From NCBI GenBank assembly GCA_027886175.1, contig JAJNNQ010000009.1:21859501-21923500 (forward strand): a stretch of DNA of 64,000 bases. Direction: 5' to 3'. The first letter of the stretch is position 1; every line of letters begins with the position of its first letter. Under the pieces are notes generated by a model that worked only from the letters and a program-made list of their open reading frames with translations, had not been told where the DNA came from and ran no database searches. This DNA comes from Phylloscopus collybita (lineage: Eukaryota > Chordata > Aves > Passeriformes > Phylloscopidae). The position numbers and the translations under genes were made by a program. Positions 1 to 13,130 of the stretch are shown here, one piece after another.

Positions 1-294
1 TTTCTCCATTCTTCACCAGCTTTATATTGGCAGAGCTGTTCCCCAGAAGGGGCTGAGCGGCTGGATCGGAAAGACCCATGGCTGTCTGAATGTTAGTCAG
101 CGCGTACTTCTTCCTGCATTTCGGAGGAGTGCTGTTCTTGCTCTCCGTGTGCCTGATCTCTGCATTCAGGAGCTCGTTGTGAGAGGAGCGCAGGTTCAGG
201 GTGTTGGGCGGCGTGGCGGGGCTGTTGCGGTTCACAACGTCCGTCGTGCTGCCGCTTGCCATAAACACTGCCAACGCGTCCACGCCGGAATCGA
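1..294 (-). CDS. APBB2: APBB2 (FE65L1) coding exon, N-terminal region, partial at window edge
   Basis: Read on the minus strand from 294 to 1, this exon stays open for 97 codons in phase (two bases completing a split codon, then GAT TCC GGC GTG). The product contains stretches such as NSPATPPNTLNLRSSHNELL and KYALTNIQ, which I recognise as the N-terminus of APBB2. The 3' splice acceptor is a pyrimidine tract ending TTTTCAG, with AG at 296-295. APBB2 is a cytoplasmic and nuclear adaptor whose WW domain and two PTB domains, the second binding the APP cytoplasmic tail, lie further downstream and outside this window. Only the low-complexity, probably disordered N-terminal segment is present. The exon continues past base 1. 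The small ORF at 93-305 in another frame is a shadow. The identification rests on remembered family sequence and is very secure because similarity spans nearly all 97 residues. Confidence 0.95.
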
Positions 295-3200
295 CTGAAA
301 AGCAAAAGAAACTGTCGTGAAACACCTTCATTACAGACACTCTTTTGCTAGGGCTTCTGGTAAAGGCATGTAGCACTTTAGGTAATTGTTTTACAGGAGG
401 AAAATTACCACAACCTAAGTGGGTAAGAGAAGAGACAAAAGCTTATCTTATTTAATAAGGAAGAACAGAGGCAGAAAACATACAGACAGATCATCAGGAT
501 CACAAAGATGAGAAAAAGCAGAAGGCTTGACCCTATACAAGACAATTTTAGGGCAGATTTTTCATTTCTGATTCTGTTGCAGACAGGCTCTGGGACAGCA
601 GGGGTGCCCTTTGCAAACACCTGGGATTCTCACTATCCTAGCATAACTGTTTCAGTATTTCACCTCTGTCTGAGACGAGGAGGGAAGTAAGTCCTCATGT
701 GCTCATGCCTAGGAAGCAGAAGTTTGAAATATTTCTAAGCAGACTGCAGACAGATGCTGCTTCTTTTTCATCTTTGGGTAGTGCTGTTACTGCTAAGCCT
801 GACTGGCTGGTCAGTTGTTGACTACTAACACCTGCATTTTCTCTGTTGTCTTTCTTTCTTTCTTTCCCCTCCCTCCCCTGTCACCTTCCTTTTTTGTATT
901 TTTTTAGAGAAGGGAAGTAGAGGGTCAGGGAATACCAGTAGAAGATTATTTCACAAAGGCATATTTAATTTCCAGGGGCAGGAAAAAAAATCTCTTGACA
1001 AAATACCCTGCTGGAATTCAATCAATAAAAAAAAAAAAAAAAAAGAGGGCTGGCTCCAGAGATGGTTTACTATTTCTACATCTCACAAAGTTCAAGCTTA
1101 AGGATAAAACACACATCCTAGGGCAGAGAACACACACTACACTGTTAAATAATAATTCTTTTGTCTGCTTGTAAACAAGTTTCTGATTTTTCTTAGCCAA
1201 GGGTACAGCTCATATTTTGAAAAAATATTGTTTATTGAGGGAACAGATTTTTAGACTATGAAAATTATCAAAATATAGATCTTTTTAAAAACTCATTAAA
1301 AAATGTAATTTGTTACTGTACTGTATTTATGGCTTCCACTAATCTGCTCAAGTATTCCATGAACACCTCAATTTACTGTAGTAGTCACTGTTGTTTGATA
1401 CCTGACAAGTAAATTAGAGGCCAATTAATAAATCACTCTGCAATAAATCTGCCACAACACGAAACACCCCTTCTGTTGTTCCTAATTCTCAGTTATCAGT
1501 GACTGCTTATACTGCACATAAAAAGGTATCTGGGGCTTATCCAGAAATGAAAAGCTTTAATTTGAGCTAGCCGATGACAGATCATTCCAGCTGAGCTGAG
1601 CTGCATCTTCGTGTATTTTATATATGACAGAACTGACTGCTGTACAGATTTACAAGAGATTAAATATATGGGTTTTAAAAGAACACATAATACACAATCA
1701 GAGTGAAAAGGAGCACTTCACATTGTTACCTAAATGCAGGCACAGTTGCTAGTGTTCCCTCCTCTTTGATGTGCTGTCAAAGCTGCTCACTTGCAAACAT
1801 CACTCTGGTTCATTTGAAACCAAGCAGATCAAGTAATAATACCCTTTGTTCCCTGAATCACCCACCCAGCTGTCGAAGAACAATTTCTAAAACTTGTTAA
1901 AAACAGAATTTAAACTAAATTTTACAATTTTTCATGTTTGCCAATTTCTCAAGTCCTGGCCAGTCAGTCTAAACCAACTGCAAATTCTTTAGAAGACCAA
2001 TCACCCCATGCACATGCTGTGCAAAAGCCATCATCTTAGGTAACAGCTAACAAACATCCTGAAACAAGCTTTAGCCACAAGAGATTTTAAAACACAACTA
2101 TTACAAAATTTAAAGGAACTTTATAAATTACTTCTCAGATAAACACATGTATACACACAGAGCTCTCTGGATCTTGTTCAAAATCAGCCAGGTCTAAGGT
2201 AAGCAATGTCACATCTGATTAGATGTTACCACAAGGTTTTATAAGAAACAACTTCTACATATCAACTGGCTGCAATGTATTCTTTTCTGAACCAAAATCT
2301 GACAACATGAAAGTCACATAAAAAAGTAAAGTAATAGGGCAGGATAATTTCCCCCCACCACCACTGCCTGACCTTAGAATTCATGCAACTGCATGATATC
2401 TAGGGATTTTACTATAGAACATTTTACTTCATGCTTCAGCAAATTAAAACAAGCATTTTTGTTTTTCACCAATAAATACAATTACCACAATATGGAATAA
2501 GACTGAAATTTATTCTTCTCTTTTGTTACAAATGAGCTACTTCATGCAATGTTTGCCACTGTTTTTGTCACTGAATAAATTTCTTAAAAAATAACCTTCC
2601 TACATAAAGCTTAAGAATTTGCCTGCCAGCTTATCTTTAGCTTGTCTCCTGATGTTATTGTTTCATTGCTCAGAAATATTGTTAAGAAGAAGCCCTTGGA
2701 AACATTGCAACAAAATGTATTAAATTTTACCAATCTGCTTGAGAAAGGTTCTCCACTGATCCGATGAACTCTGGCACACTGTTCAAGGACTGAGCCAAGG
2801 AGTCTTTGCGACCCACACAGTGTTCGTGACTCGGGTGTTAAGTTGGGCCGGTGTATGACCACGAACAGAAAAATGTCAAAACAAACGTTTCACTAGACAC
2901 CATCTCCCCTCCTGACCCCGCCTCAGGTGATCCATCGATGGAACCATGACGAGCAAATGATCAGTGAGCAGGCAAAGAGCAGCACAAGGAGTGCACGGAG
3001 GGAAGCAGGCTGCTCCCAGGGCCCACGGGCCTGCCCGCTGCCCGTCACCCTGCGCTCCCAGCCACGGCCTGGGATGGACACGGCCGGCTCCCCTCTGCTC
3101 TTGGAAGCAGACACAGATGTGAGAAAAAAAAAGAGAAAAGAAAGCAAAAAGAGAAGAAGAAATACAGATGGGCAGATCTTCCATCTCAAGAGTAGAAGTT

Positions 3201-4296
3201 GCCACAAGACTAGGACCAACTAAAGCACCAGAAAAATCAGAATGCCAGGAAATGCCCAAGAGCACTGAAGAAAGATTGCAGAGTAGAACAGCGTAAGGAA
3301 GAAGAGCGATAGCCTGTTCCTCCTCCTTTATACAGGACACAATGATGGTCAAAACACATCACTTTTCCCAGAGGAAGCACATCCCAACTTCCTAATTAAA
3401 AACTTCAATAAAATGCAGGAACCCTAGAGTCCTGCATCCAGGGCTGCCACAGGCAGATTCGATCCCTCTCTCAGACAGCTCCTTGTGCTGCCTGGCCACC
3501 AACAAGGACCATGCTACTGGCGCAGGGCACCACATTTTTAATTTCTCTACCTTCTGCTGAAAAACAAACACAAATGGACAACCAGACCGGGAATCACTGA
3601 GTTGATACATACATCTCAGCTTAAGTGGGCGAACACTGCTAAGTTGTGAGTAAAAGTAGGGTTTACACTAAAAAACATTCTACTCTGGTGAAAAGCTAAC
3701 AATTAGAACATTATCATTACTGCGAATAATAACATGGTTAAATTGTTGGTTCTTCAAGACAGCACTTAACTCAGTAGATGATCTGTCACAGCAATTGATT
3801 AAGGGTTTCAACTTGCTTACTTTTTAAAAGAACTCTCAGCCTCAATTGTAGACTTTTAACATTCTTACAGATATAGATTAAAATACTTTTGCCACTATAA
3901 TGTGTTCAACACAGAGTAGTGCCAATTCTCTAAGGATCATAATAATACAAATAACACTGTTACTTCAATGGCTTTTATCAATGTTTTTCAATCTCATCAT
4001 AAAACTTACAGAGCTAGAAGAAAGAGAGAGAAAATGCCATTACAAACACAGTATAGTGCATGAACAATTTGTTTTTGCTATCTAATGACTTTTTTTGCAT
4101 TGTATTGTCTATGGGAAGTTTTTTAAAAGCTGAATAGAGAGTTTCTTCAAAAAGGCACGGTTAAAAAAGAAGTGCTTTCTCTTTTTCATATGTAAAGCAA
4201 AATGAAAGTGAAATATGTGCCTGGAAAGAAGAAGAAGAAAAATAAGTGGAAAATTTCACATATTTGCATAGCAAAATCTTTTAAAGGGCATCTGAC
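295..4296 (-). other. APBB2: APBB2 intron between the start exon and the next coding exon
   Basis: This is a 4.0-kb intron bounded by a GT donor (4296-4295) and an AG acceptor (296-295). It is AT-rich with an 18-A run at 1027-1044, a CTTT repeat near 850-867 and a purine-rich run at 3119-3165. A distinct GC- and CpG-richer patch lies at about 2810-3110. ORFs of up to 158 codons across that patch have no recognisable protein character and I do not call them. Confidence 0.8.
2810..3110. other. CpG-enriched intronic patch of unknown role
   Basis: Inside the first coding intron, about 300 bp stand out from AT-rich surroundings by many CpG and GC-rich words (for example GGGCCGGTG, ACGGCCGGCT, TGCCCGCTGCCCGTC). 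No TATA box or convincing splice sites were found. It could be an internal regulatory element, a minor exon or an old GC-rich repeat. Nothing in the sequence decides between these. Confidence 0.35.
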
Positions 4297-4365
4297 CTGG
4301 AAGTACTTCTGACATGGCTCACGGGGCGTCAGCAATGCATCAGGAAATAGATTATAATTTGAAAT
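4297..4365 (-). CDS. APBB2: APBB2 exon with the start codon (MSEVLP...) and 5'UTR
   Basis: On the minus strand an acceptor (CCCTCTTTTCAG, AG at 4367-4366) opens a 69-bp exon: 50 nt of 5'UTR, then ATG at 4315-4313, five more codons giving M-S-E-V-L-P, and one further G at 4297 before a GTCAGA donor. The split codon G|TC joins the next exon at 294 to give valine, in phase 1, exactly matching the two leading bases there. The known mammalian protein begins MSEVLP followed by a small residue and DSGVD, so the start is well supported. Only 18 complete coding bases lie in the exon, which makes it invisible to ORF length filters. The intron to the next exon is about 4.0 kb. Confidence 0.9.
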
Positions 4366-7300
4366 CTGAAAAGAGGGACCATTTAAGAATTAAAACCAAA
4401 GGAAAACACAAAAGAAAAATACCACATTTTAGAAGCTCCTGAGAGATGTTAAGCATTCTAAATAAAGCTCACAGCATAACAGTGAGGATCTTTTGAGTTT
4501 CTAATGATATTTGACACTCATTAAAGTAAGGGAGAGACTAGACTGCAGCAACACGAACATGTAATTAAACACAACTATTATATTTTTGTTGATATACAAC
4601 TTTACTAGGAGCACAAATTCAAAAATATTCTCCAGTTTTAGTCAACATACTGTAGCAAAAACTTAAATACATTGGAAAATACAAGAGTTTTCCCAATTAC
4701 AAGATTACAGCTTACTCAGGAAACCACAGCAGTGCTGGTGAAAGAAAACACAGCAGTAAGGCAAGTTCACAAAAAAAAAAAAATTGCAGAATGAGATCTA
4801 GCACATGAAACTAAAAAGCACAAGGTTGATCTCACAGGAGGGAATCATAAAAAGAAAGTTAGGCAGTAAATTCCAGTATGGGACCCTTTCCTGGCCATCT
4901 TCTCATAAATAAACCATTTATGCTTTAAATTTTGCTCTAAAGTCTCTGGTTTGGATATGAGTGATACACACATTGAGAGACAAGGTACTTATGACAACTC
5001 ATGTGTTTTTGTCACAGCATCTAGGAAACAAAGGGAAAAAAATAATACAAATATTTCCATAAAGCAGATTTCTCTTCTGCAAGGATCTCTCTAGAGTACA
5101 AAACATTTAATGACAACCTCATGCCATGGGGCTACAGCCACAGGTCTTATACACTTGGGCTTTAGTTAAAGTCTAAGCAGCCGTAGAGAGCACCTTCATT
5201 ATACAATGATTGCAGCTCAACACCAGCTAACTCCCTTCTACTTCAAAGGGTGAATTCCAATGTTAAAACATTCATTCTAAAACTATGACCAGCTAAATGG
5301 TAATAGTTAAACAGATGTCAGCCAAAACCATCCTAACAAACTCCAAATTTACATTATTAGCTGATACCAGAATCGAGACTAGAAGCTTTCTTTCATCTGA
5401 TTCTTCTTACTCAGGTATCCACACAAATTCCAGGCAACACCTAAAACTTTCAGAATGGAAAAGAAAAAAAAATATTCAAATGAAGTGCTGTGTTAGATCA
5501 GAAACTACAGCCAATGATTTTCTTGCTGTTCCCTCTGGCAATGACATCTTAGCTGGACTGAGCTTTGGAAGCAGAAAAGAGAAAACTCAGCAAAGCCAAG
5601 GAAGCAAATTATTATGGTGGGCAGAGCAGTTTGGGGAATGCAAGAGCAGGAAAGGAGCAAGGCTGCAAGCACCTTATGCATGGTGTTCTCAAATCTATCT
5701 GCAGATGACTCCACACAAATCTTGGAGTTGCTGAGGGTGGGAAGGACCTCTCCAAATCATCAAATACAACACTCCTGCCCAAGCAGGTAATCACTGCTGC
5801 CCTCTCTACTCCACCCTGGATCTGTCCTCATATCAGAATAAAATCAGCACTTCAACCTGATTGCTAAATGCAGCTTCTCCCATTTCCAGTGATTTCCTGC
5901 TTCACCTAGTCCTACTGAAATCACCATCTGGTAACCAGCTTTCTGTCCTGGCTTCTCCATCTCCAAGAGGCACCCTGCCAGTCCCTGCTGCCACAATAAT
6001 GACATTTCCCCTTTTAGAGCTAATCATGCTGCCAACCAACTGCAACAGCCTAGCAGCAGTGCTGTTTCTGTTCTAGTGGTGCTCTTATTAACAGGAATCC
6101 ATAAAGCTGATCTCTTTAGGTGGTGTAATTGAGGAAAAAAACCTTCTCCTCAGTGAGTTGTAGCATTGAAGTTGAATATGCCTTCTCATTTACCATTTTT
6201 TCCTCCCTGCTTCCCACAAAGCCAAACTCCTCATCCAGAAAAAATTCCAAGACAAGTTGCTTCTTAGAATCAGATTCTAACAGATACAACGAAAAAAGAA
6301 AAATAATAAAAAATAAAAATATTAATGACAAAAAGAAACTAGCTAAATCCACTGTTCCTCTACTTTTTTAATTAAGATAGATACATCTAAATAATCAGTG
6401 TATATTTGACTACTTGACTGAAACTCTATATTGCAGAGAACATGGGTCACCTTGTGCTACTACAATACTGTTAAATCAAGTAACCACTTTAAAAAATAAA
6501 GAGCAAATCTTTCATTTATATAAGGTATAGCCATGACATGCCATAACAACTAATCCTGCATTTAGTGAGGGAAAAAACCAAGATGGCATGCGAAGTCTTT
6601 TCCATATTCAGTTTTCTCCCTTTAATTAGATTTTCCCCTGTGTGTAGAATGGAACAGTCTGGTAGGGAAAACCAGTGTTGTCACAGCAAGAAGGTAAGAC
6701 ACACTCTATCTGCTGGATACTTGTGAGCACAGATAACAAGACCTTCTGTCATTGGATCTATACGTTCACAGTGACATTTGCTAAGTAAACGCCTGTAATT
6801 TTTTCTAATCCCATCATTTAAACTGCTGAGCTCTAGCATCCCACTTTTTAAATTGTCATATAAATTACTCAATCTCTACAATAAAGATCACGCCTCTGAC
6901 TTATTTGTTAATTTACAAATACCCCTGCTTTTAATATAAGTGCTAATACAGGGCACAAGCATAAACGTCATTCTCCCTTAAACAGAAACACCAACTCAGA
7001 AACTGTAACCTGAATTTCTGCAATTGAGATGACCAATAATCAAGAAGGACTTCTATGTTCTGCAGCTTCTATCTCAAGTGCCATCCAAAAATAACTCTTA
7101 CCAATGTGTAATCAAAGCTGATCAGAAAATACCAAAACAAAAGCAAAATGTCATAAGAAACAGAAAGTTAGGATAAGCTGCCTCAGTGAAAAAAAGTAAC
7201 CAAAATGTTTTGAAGAACAGGCAGCCTACCCATATGCTTGGTGAAGCATTAGAAAGGAATCAAGGGCCATAGATTTGGCACATAAAATGACTTCAACTGA

Positions 7301-10005
7301 TTCAGACGATTTCAAACCAGGGATTTTTCAGCCCCACATAAATTAAACTTGGATCATTTGTCAGTTCCTAAATCAGGAAACAGAGCCACTCAAAAGATAA
7401 TCAATTCCTTAACAGACTAAGGAAACTCACAAGGTCCAGGACCAGCTTTCCAGCTGTCTGAAATAGCAATGGACCAAGCCCAAGCTCTTTGATCAGATGA
7501 CACAGGCACCAAAAGCAGGAAAGACAGGTCACAGCACTAATAAGAGAAGGAGGTAGAATGTTAACTGGGACCCTGTCAGGTGGAATGGTTAAGGTTCCAG
7601 CACAGGTGCTGTGCTGGGAAAAAGAAAAAAATTAAACAGATTATTATCAATAACCACCTCCCACACACCTGCAATCTGCAGCTTGCAAACACTCCCTGTT
7701 CCTGCAAAGCCTAGAAACAAGGCTGCATACTCCTGAGCACAATCTGCTTCTCCAAGAACTAACTGCATGCACAGAAATAAAGACATTTCAGTTTCCCTTT
7801 TAAAACTAATTTATTTTAAACTTCTGATGGCCTGGCATCATGATTTCACCTGCTACAACTTCATCTGCCCTTTGAAGTACATATTACAAATTTATGGCTA
7901 GTTATACATTAAAATTTTATCAAACAAGGTATTTTCTCAATCAAGAAATGTTTTTATCCTCAGATTACCCAGACTGGCAGCAATAGCCTTAAGCCACCTG
8001 TTTTTACTGCCTCATAATTGAGGTCTAAAAAGCATTTGAAAGAGCATTCTACAGCAAATATTATTTTCTATTTACTGTAAAGTTGTACTTAGTATCAAAT
8101 TAGGCTCTAGAGATGAAAATCTGAAAATTAAAAAAAAGGGAAATAATCCCTCAGTCAACTCTCTACAACTCTATATGGAAATAAAGAATAAAAGTATGTT
8201 TGTATCTAAAGTATCATACAATACAAAGAAAACACCTAATTTCATGAATTCCTAAGTGTTTGTAAATAATTTCAAATTTGCTAACAGTATGCTGAGACCA
8301 GTGAGTAAAAATAGAAAGTCCAAGTCTCAGACACAGAAGAGAGCAGTAGAGTCCCAGCTTTTGCACAATGAGAGTATTAGGGCTCTCAAGAAAGGCGAAT
8401 TAAAATTTTCAATGTCAAAAAGGTTGTTTGTGCTCCATGTACATTAAAAACATTCTGTATCTCACCTAGGTAAGGTTAGTATATATCTGCACTTTTAACT
8501 ATATCTGCTAAACTGTCTGAAAATTGGACTCACATGCCCTACCCCCATGTTCTTTGCCACCAGTAAAGGAACAGAGCTCAGGGTACATCAAACAAAAAAA
8601 GGTTTCTACATTTCCAGTCTGTTTTTTCATCAAAGGCTGAACTAAAATAAGGCTCATTACACAAACACATGTATCTCAGCAAGGCTGAAAGTTCCCTGCA
8701 AAGCTATGTGTTGTCTTCAACCAAAACTCAATGGGACAAATCAGAAACATTTTGAAACATACAAGAGTTTATAAACCAAGTGTTGCAATACTGCTTAAGC
8801 TGACAGAATACCAAGGGATGACTAAAAGAGCCATACCCTACAGTAACTCTCCCAGTGTCATTACAGTACTAGAATACAGCAATGGCTTGAGTAATCCTGC
8901 CCTGATGCAGGCAGTAGAGCTCCCTGAGAAGGCTCTGCCCACAGTGCTCATATATAAAACAAACCACATGCTCGTAAATGAAATGAAACCATCATATTTG
9001 CTTTATGGTCCTCATAAACTAAACAGATCAATCCATAATAAAATGGAAGGAGAATGTAACAGAAAAAGAACTGCACTGACTGGCATTTATATTAATTACA
9101 CTGAAGCGTGGCTGAAAGCAGATTCAGTTTCAACAAACTTGGCTGTAGAAGACATTGAACAAATGGAACTACTAGTATTACTGGCCTGAACTGCAACACG
9201 GAATCTTGAGTTCTTGACATGCTAGCCAAAATTCTCTGTTCTCCTTTCTTATCTACAAACTCACAGATCTCCAGAAGGTATCAAATACCAAAGGAATTAG
9301 AGTTTCTGTGAAAGGGGATGAATGCATGATGAAAATCTGCTATCATGGTGGCTTTCCATGACAATATGCAATCCCAAGTGGAATTGCAAGAAAACCTTCA
9401 CCTTCTATCTCTGATTCCCCCATGAAGACAAAATTGACTTGTCAGGGTCCTGAGATAGGGCTTCTATTTAATTATGCTAAGAAATAAATGCTCAAGTGAC
9501 GATAGGCATACAGAGTACTACACAGTCCCTAAAGAAAGCTTTTCACCTGCAGGCTCTGAGTCAGCCCCTATCTGCCAACACAAGCACGTGCTTTAGAGCT
9601 TCACCAGAGACACTCAAGGGGAAGATGAAATTCTTATGCCAGTCTCCTAGGAAAGGAGGAAACACCTTTCTAGGAAAGGCAAAAACCAGAGAGACTTTAA
9701 CAAAGATATCGACACATATCATTGGGTACTTCTGCAATTTCCACTCCATCAGTCATCTGTATTCCTGCCTTTTCCTCAGCTATTGTGTAGAGCTTTTAAA
9801 GAAACTTTACAGAAAAGTGACACCTGCCCAAGTGCGATGTGAGCAGTGCTAAAGCTTCAATCTCATTTACATCAAGATTGTCTTGGGTATTGTAACCAAA
9901 AAATGTGTATTCTATTTCATCTGTTGAAAGCAGTTGGGAGATGTTTTTCTTTATCTCTTGTAACTCTGGGGGGAGGGGGGCAGATGCCTTCTGATAATGG
10001 CCAAC
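4366..10005 (-). other. APBB2: APBB2 5' intron, left part
   Basis: AT-rich intronic DNA upstream (in gene sense) of the start exon. Apart from a CR1 fragment near 5728-5795 and A-rich low complexity at about 6285-6345, I see no genes or conserved structures. The longest ORF, 8731-9189 (152 codons, plus), has no recognisable motif and no splice context. Confidence 0.7.
5728..5795 (-). mobile_element. Short CR1 LINE 3'-end fragment
   Basis: The plus strand reads GGGTGGGAAGGACCTCTCC, then words like AAATCATCAAATACAACACTCC and CTGCCCAAGCAGG. This is the reverse complement of the characteristic CR1 3' end, so the fragment lies in minus orientation. It is heavily diverged and short; boundaries are approximate. 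CR1 is the main LINE of birds, usually 5'-truncated. Confidence 0.65.
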
Positions 10006-10606
10006 TGTTAAAATCAGGTGGGGCAGTGTTTCTTGTCTCTTTCACCACCCATCCTCCCTCCAGGGGGATATTTTCTGCTAATGGGCCATTAAGGCTCACC
10101 AAGGACATGACACATTCCATCATCCCATTGTGAGATGCTCCACCCAGTGAGGGGGAGCCAACAATTCCTACCTAGATAAAAACTGAGACACAGGAACACA
10201 GTGTATCCTGTTTTCCACTGGATTCCCAGAGGAATACTGGACTCATCTCACCACCACTGGACCCTTTCTACAGGACCATCTCTACTCCAACAGAACCACA
10301 TCTGTTACTCCAGGAGATTTATTTGGACTGCTTCCAGCACCCTGACCAACAGGGTGTCAGGTCGTATCCCTGACTCTTGTCAGGGTTTTCGAGGATTTTT
10401 GTTTGCTTGTTTGCTTGGTTTTTGTACTACTACATTTGTATTTTTTAACATTCCTAGCAAAGAACTGTTATTCCTATTACCTAATGTTTGCCTGAAAGCC
10501 CTTAATTGCAAAATTATAATAATTTGGAGGGAGGGGGTTTACATTCTCCATTCCAAGGGAAACTCCAGCTTTCCCTGGCAGACACCTGTCTTCCAAAACC
10601 AAGACA
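10006..10606 (+). repeat. Solo LTR, older relative of the intact ERV in this window
   Basis: About 320 bp ending at 10606 (10284-10606) are clearly homologous, in plus orientation, to the reverse complement of the ERV LTR at 36989-37338. Shared words include GTCAGGGTTTTC, AAAGAACTGTTATTCCTATT, CCCTTAATTGCAAAATTATAAT (diverged) and the terminal CCTGTCTT..AAGACA. The upstream half is different in sequence and contains a TATA-like GATAAAAAC at about 10174 and several CACC and GGGG words. A TG at 10006 is my best 5' end, but one at 9959 is also possible. I found no matching target duplication, as expected for an old insertion. There is no internal retroviral sequence beside it, so it is a solo LTR. 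The 182-codon ORF across it is a shadow. Confidence 0.75.
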
Positions 10607-13130
10607 AACGTGTCTTTGTCTGGAAAGAAGAGGTCAGGAGATACAGGGTAGGATTTTGCAGATGTAGAATTATACTGATGCTTTTACCAAGAATTGCACA
10701 TTGCATAAACTCCTCCTCCTTGGGGTTAGATGCCTCTTTGGGTCAGTAACATGTTATTCTAGGAGCAGCTTCAAGCCCACAGAGCCACACCATGATACAT
10801 TTTTATATCAACTCATCTTGTGCTAATGATAGAAATGTAATTATCTGAACTTGGCTGCAAGACTGAAAGTTATGTGTTCATTCAGGGGTTTGCTGTTATT
10901 TATAGCGTCACCATTCTCGCATTTGTTTCTTTATCTCACTGCAGTGAAAGTAAGATTTTCCAGCAGTTTCATAAAACAACAGCTCCCTTGCAAGCTCAGC
11001 GCAAAGAAAGGCACAGCTGGGCACTCCTTGGGAAGTTGAATAGACAGAGGCAGAGCAGAAATTCAAGTGTTCCTCAAGGGAAATCAAACCCCAAGTTTAT
11101 AACATCAACCCTGCTCTCTCTGCCCTCAAGCACTTTGAATTCTTTATAAGAGCAGCTTTATAATGAAGCAGATGATCATGAAGAACCCCTCCATTTGCAG
11201 ACCAGCAGAGTGCCATCTCATAAGAAATACTTCCTTTCATTGTCATTCTTGATTTATGAATGCTTCAGAAAAATGGCAGTTCCCAAAAGAAGTTTGCTTG
11301 GGACAAAAAAAGTCATCCTCCAGCAGAAGTTTCTGAAATAAAACCTGACTCAGTTCTAATAATTATATTGCAAAATCACATTTAAAAAAATCATTCTATA
11401 TGGACTTTAGTCTGAGTCACTAATAGGTCAAAAATCCAGAAATCCACCTGTAGCTGCCAGAAATCAAGATGATGACTTAAGAGTGGGACATGTAGCACCA
11501 CTGTCCATGGGCAGCAAGGGCTAGTCTTGGAGTTCCAGGTGCAAGCAGATCTCCTCCTCCCAGTGAAGGCTGATGTGCCACTGCAGGACTGAGCCTCCAC
11601 CCCTGCGCACTCCAAGGGTCAGCAAATGCTCAAAACTACCACCCACATATTTCTGTACTTTCTCACTTCTAATGTCCTCTGAAAAAGTGGGCTTTTTTAT
11701 TTAAAGCAGTCTCACAAAACTCTGTATTTTTTATTTTTATTATTGTTACTATTATTATTGTTGTTGCTGATTCTGCTGTTTAAGCCCTTCATGAACACTG
11801 AATGCCAGCAGGAAGGCACTGGAATCAAACCCATTCTCCTCAAAACACTTGATCAGATTCCAATGTCATGCAAAAGACTACAACTAACTAAAATACATGT
11901 GTTGTTATGCTGTGGACCGGACATGCATGGATAAGCCCTTTAAAAAGGTCTTCTCCAGACATACAAACCTCTTTGTGCACAGAAAAAAAATTTGTATGAA
12001 ATAAAATTTGAGGCTACCTAAACATCACAAAAAGAACCATGTTTTCACATGAGCTGCTGCAGCCAATGCAGAAAACTGGAGTTTGTGAGCAAGTATTAGA
12101 AAAATATAAATAAAAAAGCTCAGGAGAAATTAATGAAAGAAGTCTGTCTACAAAACTGGCTTCTCAGTAGGTGGAGACTGTACATCCACCCTTAGTCTGT
12201 ATTTTTTCACAAAGAAAATGTAGAAAGGAAAGAAAACTCAGCAAAATAGCAGACGAGGGAGTGTTCAATCAGCACAAGCAGCATTAGACAGTGCCAGGGA
12301 TACGCCTAAGACTGTTTTGTTTGCTGACAATAATCAAGGGAGATCATTGCTCTCTAATTATACTTTTTAAAAGTCTAAACCAGCAGACACCTGTTAAATT
12401 CACAGCTCTCCATTTTACAATTTAAACACCTTGCTATTTTTTATGCTTTCAGTGCCTGTATAGGAAATATATTTCCTAGCATTGGGCTTCAAATAAGCCA
12501 TTTTCTATTTTCTTTTATGTGTTTCCACAACTATAAAACCTCTTGTTATTCTCATAAGACCACACATTACTCTATCCAATAAATTTACGAAATCATTCAA
12601 CAAAACAATCAATGCCATAAATGGGTGAAATGTTACCTTATCACCTAAGAGGCAATACAGCTGCTATACCCCACACAGACCAAGTTCTTCCCTTCACAGA
12701 TTTATTTAGGTATAGGTATATGTACAGACAAAAGATAAAGTCAGGGACTAAAGCTTAAAGCTGCACCAAGTCCTTGATGTACAACATTAAGATTGCAACA
12801 ACTGTAAACATGAAATGCAATAACTTAGATGGGGCAATTACTCATTATTTATGCAAAGAACACAAAAGCAAAATCATGTATTTTACCAGCACTTCCATCA
12901 AGATCTAATCTGTTATTAGAGATTTCACTATGATCCACATTTCCCAAATACTGGGCAATTTCAATGCCATTACTGCTGGATGTCCAAAACATGTTATGTT
13001 AACCACTGGGAAGCTGCACAAAGCATACAGTAACAAAACCAAAAAACAAAGTAAGTTTCCTGGCTTAGAAATTCTGACAGGTTAAGGAAAGGGAAAACTC
13101 AGCTTAACAAAAGCACAAAGCAGTCATGAA
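10607..13130 (-). other. APBB2: APBB2 5' intron, no features seen
   Basis: AT-rich intron. A TTA/TTG-rich low-complexity run occurs at about 11724-11770. No exon, RNA gene or recognised transposon. Confidence 0.65.

Noticed and set aside
2876..3352. 158-codon minus-strand ORF in the CpG-rich patch
   Set aside because: Low-complexity Leu/Phe/Ser composition from a purine-rich opposite strand; no similarity recognised and no fit to the APBB2 reading frame.
8731..9189. 152-codon plus-strand ORF
   Set aside because: No recognisable motif, no splice or promoter context, AT-rich codon pattern. Length is within chance for a 64-kb window.
10201..10749. 182-codon plus-strand ORF
   Set aside because: Overlaps the solo LTR and continues into flanking intron, so it cannot be a normal gene.
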